DNA from: Thermoplasmata archaeon
GTDB taxonomy: Archaea > Thermoplasmatota > Thermoplasmata > Thermoplasmatales > Thermoplasmataceae
Assembly (NCBI GenBank): GCA_021797025.1
Contig: JAKAAK010000076.1
Location: forward strand, 1-11,984
Direction of reading: 5' to 3'
Length of the DNA stretch: 11,984 nucleotides
The notes below the pieces were generated by a model that ran no database searches, had not been told where the DNA came from, and saw nothing but the letters and a program-made list of their open reading frames with translations. Numbering within the stretch: the first letter of the stretch is position 1; each line of letters starts with the position of its first letter. Positions 7,056 through 11,984 of this stretch are shown piece after piece. A program made the translations under genes and the position numbers.

Positions 7056-8035
7056 TCCCATTTTAATTTCCATGGCTCCTCGGACAGGGTATTGTTTCCT
7101 ATTAATGGTTTCCACCATTTTTCATTGTTAATGTACCATTCAACCGTTAATTTTAAGGCATCCATGAAACCATATTCCGGTTTCCATCCCAGATTTTTTA
7201 ATTTCTCCGATCTTATTGAGTATCTCACATCATGCCCGGGCCTGTCAGAAACATATTTGATATTTCCTTTCTTTTCCATTATATCAAAAATCTTCTCAAC
7301 TATATCGATATTTTCCAGTTCATTATTTGAAGATATATTGTATATCTCACCATATTTTCCTTTGAATAGCACAGTCAGTATAGCCCTGACATTATCCTCT
7401 GTATAAATCCAGTCCCTTATATTTTTACCATTTCCATATAATGGTATATCAAGATGCAATAGATTTCTTATAATTGTTTTAGGTATCAATTTTTCAGGGA
7501 ACTGGTATTTCCCGAAGTTATTTGATGTCCTTGTTACCATAGTTTTTATTCCATATGTCCTGAAATAGGATAATGCAAGGATCGAAGAAGCAGCTTTAGA
7601 TGCAGAATAAGGCGATGAAGGCTTAAGCATATCCTGTTCTGTGAAAGAGCCATCTATTGTATCGCCATATTCCTCGTCTGTGCCTATATTAATCAATACA
7701 GGGTCATTCTTTGATTTTCTTATGCATTCTAGCAAATTGAGAACTCCATTTATATTTTCGGAAACGAAGCTCCCCGGATTAGCTATGCTTCTGTCAACAT
7801 GTGATTCTGCTGCGAAATTTATTATGTAATCTATATTGTCAATTATTTCTGTTATATCATCTCCTATGGATTTTTTAATAAATTTATAGCGTGAATCAAT
7901 TTTTATATTATCTAAATTTGAACCGTATGATAGTTTATCGAGGTTAATTATATAATCTTCATAATTATTATGGAGATAGTTAATAAAATTAGAACCAATA
8001 AATCCAGCACCACCGGTTACCAGGAATGTTTTCAT
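7052..8035 (-). CDS. rmlB: dTDP-glucose 4,6-dehydratase
   Basis: RmlB converts dTDP-glucose to dTDP-4-keto-6-deoxy-D-glucose with bound NAD+, the second step to dTDP-L-rhamnose. The 327 residues form a short-chain dehydrogenase/reductase of the extended type. The NAD-binding motif TGGAGFIGSN is at 7-16 and the family's NFAAESHVDRSI at 73-84. The catalytic Thr-Asp-Glu is at 119-121 (GTDEEYGD, where most enzymes read STDEVYG). The YSASK active site has Tyr143 and Lys147. RTSNNFGKYQFPEKLIP (169-185) and YGNGKNIRDWIY are further hallmarks. The length is at the short end of the family but complete. The ATG at 8035 lies 19 bases after the rmlD stop with no strong ribosome binding site, so the two are probably one transcript, rmlD-rmlB. 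The 3' end overlaps the rmlC stop. Confidence 0.96.
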   Translation of the reverse strand: MKTFLVTGGAGFIGSNFINYLHNNYEDYIINLDKLSYGSNLDNIKIDSRYKFIKKSIGDDITEIIDNIDYIINFAAESHVDRSIANPGSFVSENINGVLNLLECIRKSKNDPVLINIGTDEEYGDTIDGSFTEQDMLKPSSPYSASKAASSILALSYFRTYGIKTMVTRTSNNFGKYQFPEKLIPKTIIRNLLHLDIPLYGNGKNIRDWIYTEDNVRAILTVLFKGKYGEIYNISSNNELENIDIVEKIFDIMEKKGNIKYVSDRPGHDVRYSIRSEKLKNLGWKPEYGFMDALKLTVEWYINNEKWWKPLIGNNTLSEEPWKLKWD

Positions 8036-8054
8036 AAAGGTTAATCAATAGGTT

Positions 8055-8882
8055 TTAAATTAAATTATCCATATTTCTTTTGAATTCATTTAAATTATAA
8101 TCAAGGTCATCAAAATTGAATTTCAGTATATCCTTTGCCTTATCATTATTCAATGATGAATCATATGGCCTCTTAGCAATAAATTTTACAGAATTATAAT
8201 CCGTTTTATTTATTAGAGCTTTATTTAACCCGAATTTATCGGCTATTTTTAATGCAAATTCATATCTTGATAGTCTGGAGCCGGAAATATTCAGGATTCC
8301 GGTTAACTTTAAATTTATTAGTTTTGATATTGAATATGCAAGTACGTTAGCATTTACCGGAGAATAATAATTATCAAAAGCATTTATAGTGCTATTGTTT
8401 TTTAATCTGTCTATTACATACAATGGAAAATTATTTTTTGATCCATATACGCCGGAAGTCCTTATTATCAATGAATTATGATAAGAATTTACATAGTTAT
8501 CGCCTATTAGTTTTGACAATCCATAATAATTAACTGGATACGGTGTATCATCTTCAGTGTAATTCCCCTTAATGCCATTAAAAACATAGTCTGTTGAAAC
8601 ATGAATTAAGTATTTATTATTCTCCCTGCAATAATCTGCAATATATTTCATAGATAAACCGTTTATGTAATATGCACTGTCAAGATCCGTTTCACATTTA
8701 TCAACACTGGTCATGGCCGCACAGTTAATTATTGTATCAAAGCTATATTTATCAAGAGTATTCTCTATGTTATTTATATTTCTTAAATCGATGATATCGT
8801 GTGAAAGCGGTATGCTATTTTCTAAAATAGATGATAATGCTCTTCCCAGCTGGCCACCAGAACCGATGATTAAAGTTTTCAT
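8055..8882 (-). CDS. rmlD: dTDP-4-dehydrorhamnose reductase
   Basis: RmlD reduces dTDP-4-keto-L-rhamnose to dTDP-L-rhamnose, the last step, using NAD(P)H. From the chosen ATG at 8882 the protein has 275 residues. It has the Rossmann motif GSGGQLGRAL (7-16), NCAAMTSVDKCE (53-64), HVSTDYVFNGIKGNYTEDD (94-112) and the YYGLSK active site (Tyr120, Lys124). IIRTSGVYG and a late RPYDSSLNNDKAK are also typical of the family. Two TTG codons in frame upstream (8891 and 8888) could add three residues, but the ATG gives the standard MKTLIIGSGGQLG start. It is the first gene of a likely rmlD-rmlB operon, divergent from rmlA across a 101-base gap. Dimer and metal contacts cannot be judged from the sequence. 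Confidence 0.94.
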   Translation of the reverse strand: MKTLIIGSGGQLGRALSSILENSIPLSHDIIDLRNINNIENTLDKYSFDTIINCAAMTSVDKCETDLDSAYYINGLSMKYIADYCRENNKYLIHVSTDYVFNGIKGNYTEDDTPYPVNYYGLSKLIGDNYVNSYHNSLIIRTSGVYGSKNNFPLYVIDRLKNNSTINAFDNYYSPVNANVLAYSISKLINLKLTGILNISGSRLSRYEFALKIADKFGLNKALINKTDYNSVKFIAKRPYDSSLNNDKAKDILKFNFDDLDYNLNEFKRNMDNLI

Positions 8883-8900
8883 TAACAACAATATATTATT

Positions 8901-8918
8901 ATTTTATTTATGTTTATA
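8901..8918 (-). promoter_or_regulatory. TATA-like promoter of rmlD-rmlB
   Basis: The minus strand reads TATAAACATAAATAAAAT, which offers two possible boxes about 23 and 33 bases before the ATG at 8882. It lies within the divergent rmlD/rmlA gap, so the two units could be regulated together. Confidence 0.4.
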
Positions 8919-8954
8919 TTCCCGGTAATTGGAAGAACCTGATAGTAACAAATA

Positions 8955-8966
8955 GTTAAATATATC
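8955..8966 (+). promoter_or_regulatory. TATA-box promoter of rmlA
   Basis: GTTAAATATATC is centred about 24 bases before the rmlA ATG at 8984, with no ribosome binding site between, as for leaderless transcripts. Confidence 0.5.
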
Positions 8967-8983
8967 AGACATATAGCATATTT

Positions 8984-10039
8984 ATGAAAGGAGTTATATT
9001 GCATGGCGGTGCTGGCACGAGATTGAGACCACTGACACACACAGGTCCAAAACAGTTGATACCCATAGCAAATAAGCCAATGTCGCAGTATGTACTGGAG
9101 TATTTAACCGGCGCAGGAATAAATAATATATGTATGATACTTGGCGATATATCGCCTGAAAAGGTAAAGGATTACTATGTGGATGGATCTGAATTTAACT
9201 GCAATATTCAATACATAGACCAGGGTGCTCCTCTTGGTATCGCCAATGCAATATCTTTAACCAGTAATTTTGTGGGAAATGATAAATTTGTAGTTATTTT
9301 AGGTGATAATTTAATAGAGGGTAAAATTAAAACGTTTATGGATAAATTTGAAAAATCTAATTATGATGCATTTATTGTTCTAACAAAGTCAATGCACCCG
9401 AAAGATTTTGGCGTTGCCGAATTTCGTGATAATAAGCTTGTAAATCTTGTAGAAAAACCTGAAAACCCACCATCCAATTATGTACTTACAGGCATATACT
9501 TTTTTACTCCACTTATATTTGATTATATAAAAAAGTTGAAACCATCCTGGAGAAATGAGTATGAAATTACGGAGGCGATTCAGCTTCTCTTAAAGGATAA
9601 CAGGAATATTGGATATGATATAATAGATGGATGGTGGAAAGATACAGGTACCGTTGATGATATACTTGCTGCCAATATGCTCATACTGGATAGAGGAAAA
9701 AACATTGAAGAAAGGGCTAATGTAAAAGGAAAAGTTGCAATTGGTAAAAACGTTGTACTGTCAGATGATTCACTTATCAGAGGTCCAGCTATAATTGGAG
9801 ATAATACTGTTATACAGGATAAAACATTTATAGGACCGTATACCAGCATAGGTAATAACTGCACCATAAAAAAAGCGTCAATTGAGAACTCTATAATAAT
9901 GGATAATTCAAATATAGATACGGAAAATGCAATAGTTGATTCCATAATTGGAGAAAATTCTGTTATCATGAATGCAAATTTATTAAAACCTGCTGGAAAA
10001 CGCCTATTGCTGGGTGAAAATTCAAGAATATATATTTAA
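8984..10039 (+). CDS. rmlA: Glucose-1-phosphate thymidylyltransferase, long form
   Basis: RmlA joins glucose-1-phosphate and dTTP to dTDP-glucose, the entry step to dTDP-L-rhamnose. The 351 residues have a nucleotidyltransferase domain (1-235) and a C-terminal left-handed beta-helix. GGAGTRLRPLTHTGPKQLIP (8-27) is the nucleotide-binding loop with the catalytic Lys23. LGDNLIEG (106-113) carries the metal-binding Asp108. NLVEKPENPPSN, the EYEITEAIQ stretch (192-200) and GWWKDTGTVDD (216-226, metal ligand Asp220) follow. From about 245 on, repeats such as VAIGKNVVLSD, AIIGDNTVIQD and TFIGPYTSIGN build the helix. This is the long form common in archaea and actinobacteria; the well-known E. coli RmlA is shorter and lacks the helix. 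In some archaeal relatives the helix adds acetyltransferase activity, which cannot be tested here. The stop is followed by a T5 run (10045-10049) that may end transcription. Confidence 0.95.
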   Translation: MKGVILHGGAGTRLRPLTHTGPKQLIPIANKPMSQYVLEYLTGAGINNICMILGDISPEKVKDYYVDGSEFNCNIQYIDQGAPLGIANAISLTSNFVGNDKFVVILGDNLIEGKIKTFMDKFEKSNYDAFIVLTKSMHPKDFGVAEFRDNKLVNLVEKPENPPSNYVLTGIYFFTPLIFDYIKKLKPSWRNEYEITEAIQLLLKDNRNIGYDIIDGWWKDTGTVDDILAANMLILDRGKNIEERANVKGKVAIGKNVVLSDDSLIRGPAIIGDNTVIQDKTFIGPYTSIGNNCTIKKASIENSIIMDNSNIDTENAIVDSIIGENSVIMNANLLKPAGKRLLLGENSRIYI

Positions 10040-10090
10040 TATAATTTTTCCATGCATCTAATCATTTCTAAAATGAACAGAATTATATAT

Positions 10091-11122
10091 TTATGAAATG
10101 CTGTTGTAATATGAACGTAATTTTTCCTTTACAGTTGAAGAAGCATAATATTTTGCCCTTTCATAGCCTTTTTTCACATAGTATTCATGGTTATCTATTA
10201 CATTGTATATACCATCCACGTTTTCCTTTAATTCCTCAGGGTTTACAAGCAACGCAGCCCCGCTTGACACCTCCTTAAGTACATCTATGTTTGACGTAAG
10301 TACAGGCAACCCGGTTTTAAAAGCTTCAACTACTGGATAGCCAAACCCTTCTTCCAGTGTTGGAAGGAATAACATGTCTGAAGCGTTGTATATTTTATTG
10401 AGTTTTACAGTATCCACTTTATTGAATGTAATACTATCTCCTACTGGGGGGCCCACCCGTACAAGTTTGAAGGAGCTATCAAGATTATCCATCACGCTTT
10501 TAACCATTGGTATATTCTTTCTTGGCTGGTCGGATGATATAGATAATATAAGTTTTTTATCCGGAGGAAGCCCTAATTCTTTCCGTAATTGTTCTTTACA
10601 TGATAATGGAAAAAAAGAGTCTGGAATATAAGGTGGAATAATTGTAATTTTTTCCTCTCTTACATTGAATTCCGATATTAGTTGATTTTTTATGTGCGAT
10701 GTCAATGTAACAATATTATTATACCTCAGATATTCTTTAATATATTTTTTTATAAAATGTTGTCTTATATTTTCCATAGTGTTGTCATTTTCTACATTCC
10801 TGTGAAATGGAATAACATCATGGATTGTAATTACCATTTTTTTATTTTTAAAAACTGGCTTTATAGTCTGGGATGTGATATGTATTATGTCAGTGGATTG
10901 ATTTATAGCTTTTATTCCAGACTTGAATGCCAGTCCTGATAGGGTATAATTCAACAAGGGTGATTTGAATCCGCTATATGGTTGCTTATAAAAACCATCT
11001 GAAAATTTGCGGTTAAAAAGAAACTGGTATATTTTGCTTTCCGGGGCTAGCAAAAGATAAAGATCCTGTGCATATTTGCCTACTCCAGTTAATGTTGAAT
11101 CAGTTGTGACATATGTAACCAC
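10091..11122 (-). CDS. Family-4 glycosyltransferase
   Basis: A 343-residue GT-B enzyme that probably transfers a sugar from a nucleotide donor to a growing glycan. The N-terminal domain starts VTYVTTDSTLTGVGKYAQDL, with a G-V-G-K-Y-A acceptor-side loop at 13-18. ITIHDVIPFHR (98-108) is a common family-4 segment. The donor domain has LILSISSDQPRKNIPMV (191-207, Arg201 and Lys202) and the EX7E motif in LEEGFGYPVVEAF (Glu258 and Glu266). TGLPVLTSNIDVLKEVSSGAALLVNPEE follows. The start is GTG at 11122, preceded by an AT-rich box 25-30 bases upstream. The frame is open for 18 more codons upstream but offers no ATG, GTG or TTG. It ends 51 bases from the convergent rmlA. It is only distantly like the glycosyltransferase at 2876-3946, so the two probably form different linkages. 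Family firm; sugar and acceptor unknown. Confidence 0.9.
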   Translation of the reverse strand: MVTYVTTDSTLTGVGKYAQDLYLLLAPESKIYQFLFNRKFSDGFYKQPYSGFKSPLLNYTLSGLAFKSGIKAINQSTDIIHITSQTIKPVFKNKKMVITIHDVIPFHRNVENDNTMENIRQHFIKKYIKEYLRYNNIVTLTSHIKNQLISEFNVREEKITIIPPYIPDSFFPLSCKEQLRKELGLPPDKKLILSISSDQPRKNIPMVKSVMDNLDSSFKLVRVGPPVGDSITFNKVDTVKLNKIYNASDMLFLPTLEEGFGYPVVEAFKTGLPVLTSNIDVLKEVSSGAALLVNPEELKENVDGIYNVIDNHEYYVKKGYERAKYYASSTVKEKLRSYYNSIS

Positions 11123-11140
11123 TCTTCCATATGGAAAATG

Positions 11141-11155
11141 CGTATTAAAAATATT
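11141..11155 (-). promoter_or_regulatory. TATA-like promoter supporting the GTG start of the second glycosyltransferase
   Basis: The minus strand reads AATATTTTTAATACG, centred about 26 bases before the GTG at 11122. The spacing fits a transcript that begins at the start codon and favours this GTG over any start further upstream. Confidence 0.4.
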
Positions 11156-11268
11156 TCGATGATTATAGAGAATTCCTCAATTGTATATGCTATAATTTAT
11201 ACGGGCACATACAAACTTTAGCATTTCATTGGGCAATTAAGATTTTACAATTTCGTTCTGTCTAACAT

Positions 11269-11984
11269 TTATTTCTTCATGTAAGCAGGCATATAGTGTG
11301 TGTTCTCCAGAATCATTATAGTTGCAGGGGCATACCTATCTATTATTGTGTAATTGCCATTTGATAAACCGTTATTAACAATATTCTGTAGAGAATGGTT
11401 CCCACCATATGTTGCCCAGGAAGAATTATTCTGTATAACAATATATCTGAATTCTGGCAGGATATTATAATATCCCGGAGACCATGGAGTGGAATAGGCG
11501 TTAATGTCATTGCTAAAATAAGGCATCAATGAGTTTTCCGTTAGTAGATATGAATCTGGAGGCAGATTGCGGGAAACGTTGATGAGAAAAGAGGCACCCC
11601 CATCAGGATTCTCCTCAAATATATCATTCATTGTACTGTGATTTGTGTGCTGCATGCCAGGAGGCGATAACAAGCCGAATGGTATGGATATAATCAGAAC
11701 CACAATTATAATTATGCTTATAACAGGAATCCATGTATTGCTATTATGTATTTTTGCATATACTTTCCTGGACTGTAATCTCATAGATTTACTGTGTTTG
11801 TAAATGTATTTTCCAAGGCGCATTAAATTATATGTACCCATTATAGCAGATATATAGATAGCACAGACAACAAGGGCGCTATACATGTACCCTAACTGGT
11901 AATATGCGCTATATGAAGACGGAAGGGCATAAATACTGTATGGAAGCAGAAGCATTAATGATAGAGGGGAAAACAGCGGAAGGT
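11269..11984 (-). CDS. DUF2079-family membrane protein, 3' part only (runs off the right edge)
   Basis: The C-terminal 238 residues of a close paralogue of the 557-residue protein at 4196-5869. The frame is open to the window edge, reading LPLFSPLSLMLLLPYSIYAL where the other copy has LPLFSPMSLVLSIPYMLYAF. The start therefore lies outside, and the Met at 11955 is internal. Visible parts are the PSSY-YYQLGY membrane loop, AIYISAIMGTYNLMR, a further membrane segment (IPVISIIIIVVLIISIPFG) and the outer domain with FLINVSRNLP, LTENSLMPYFSND, YIVIQNNSSWATYGGN and a DRYAPATIMILEN tail. By eye about 60% of residues match the other copy. The DNA is closer still at the 3' end: 36 bases just inside the stop differ at one position. 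It is probably an outer-face glycan enzyme of the GT-C kind, by inference. Confidence 0.85.
   Translation of the reverse strand, partial: LPLFSPLSLMLLLPYSIYALPSSYSAYYQLGYMYSALVVCAIYISAIMGTYNLMRLGKYIYKHSKSMRLQSRKVYAKIHNSNTWIPVISIIIIVVLIISIPFGLLSPPGMQHTNHSTMNDIFEENPDGGASFLINVSRNLPPDSYLLTENSLMPYFSNDINAYSTPWSPGYYNILPEFRYIVIQNNSSWATYGGNHSLQNIVNNGLSNGNYTIIDRYAPATIMILENTHYMPAYMKK

Noticed and set aside
9580..9969. A 129-residue open frame antisense to rmlA
   Set aside because: It lies wholly inside a strong conserved gene, resembles a shadow of the beta-helix repeats, and has no promoter or family signature.
10038..10091. AATATAATT and AATTATATATT as a terminator hairpin between convergent rmlA and the glycosyltransferase
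   Set aside because: The arms contain only A and T and are separated by more than 30 bases, so a stable hairpin is unlikely.
1..11984. CRISPR array, tRNA, rRNA, toxin-antitoxin or defence genes
   Set aside because: No regularly spaced repeats, cloverleaf sequences or related protein motifs were found on either strand by reading.

Overview
The window is AT-rich (roughly one third G+C by eye). Most genes are preceded by a TATA-like box about 23-30 bases upstream of the start codon with no Shine-Dalgarno sequence, the pattern of leaderless archaeal transcripts. The DUF2079-type membrane proteins, an Alg11-like glycosyltransferase and the long archaeal-type RmlA fit an archaeon, most likely Thermoplasmatales (Ferroplasma or a relative). 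The lineage is an inference from protein style; no rRNA or tRNA is present to settle it.

The locus makes and handles a surface glycan. From the left: the 5' end of a family-4 glycosyltransferase gene on the minus strand, closed after 47 codons by an in-frame stop (1-150); an 840-residue polytopic membrane protein with a large, asparagine-rich outer domain (328-2850, minus); an Alg11-like glycosyltransferase (2876-3946, minus); a 557-residue DUF2079 membrane protein (4196-5869, minus); and a decayed IS66-family transposase gene (about 5956-6372, minus). Next comes a complete dTDP-L-rhamnose set in three transcription units: rmlC (6516-7055, plus), rmlD-rmlB (8882-8055 and 8035-7052, minus) and rmlA (8984-10039, plus). 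It is followed by a second family-4 glycosyltransferase (10091-11122, minus) and the 3' part of a close paralogue of the 557-residue DUF2079 protein, which runs off the right edge (11269-11984, minus).

RmlA, RmlB, RmlC and RmlD would convert glucose-1-phosphate and dTTP to dTDP-L-rhamnose. The cytoplasmic glycosyltransferases are candidates to add rhamnose or other sugars to a lipid-linked glycan. The DUF2079 proteins resemble polytopic GT-C-type enzymes and could act on the lipid-linked or protein-bound glycan at the outer membrane face. The last two assignments are inference from context.

The window shows signs of rearrangement: a frameshifted transposase relic, a broken or frameshifted glycosyltransferase start, and two same-direction DUF2079 paralogues bracketing the rhamnose genes. 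I see no CRISPR array, RNA gene, intact mobile element or defence system. The best candidate for something undescribed is the pairing of the rhamnose genes with three DUF2079-type proteins.
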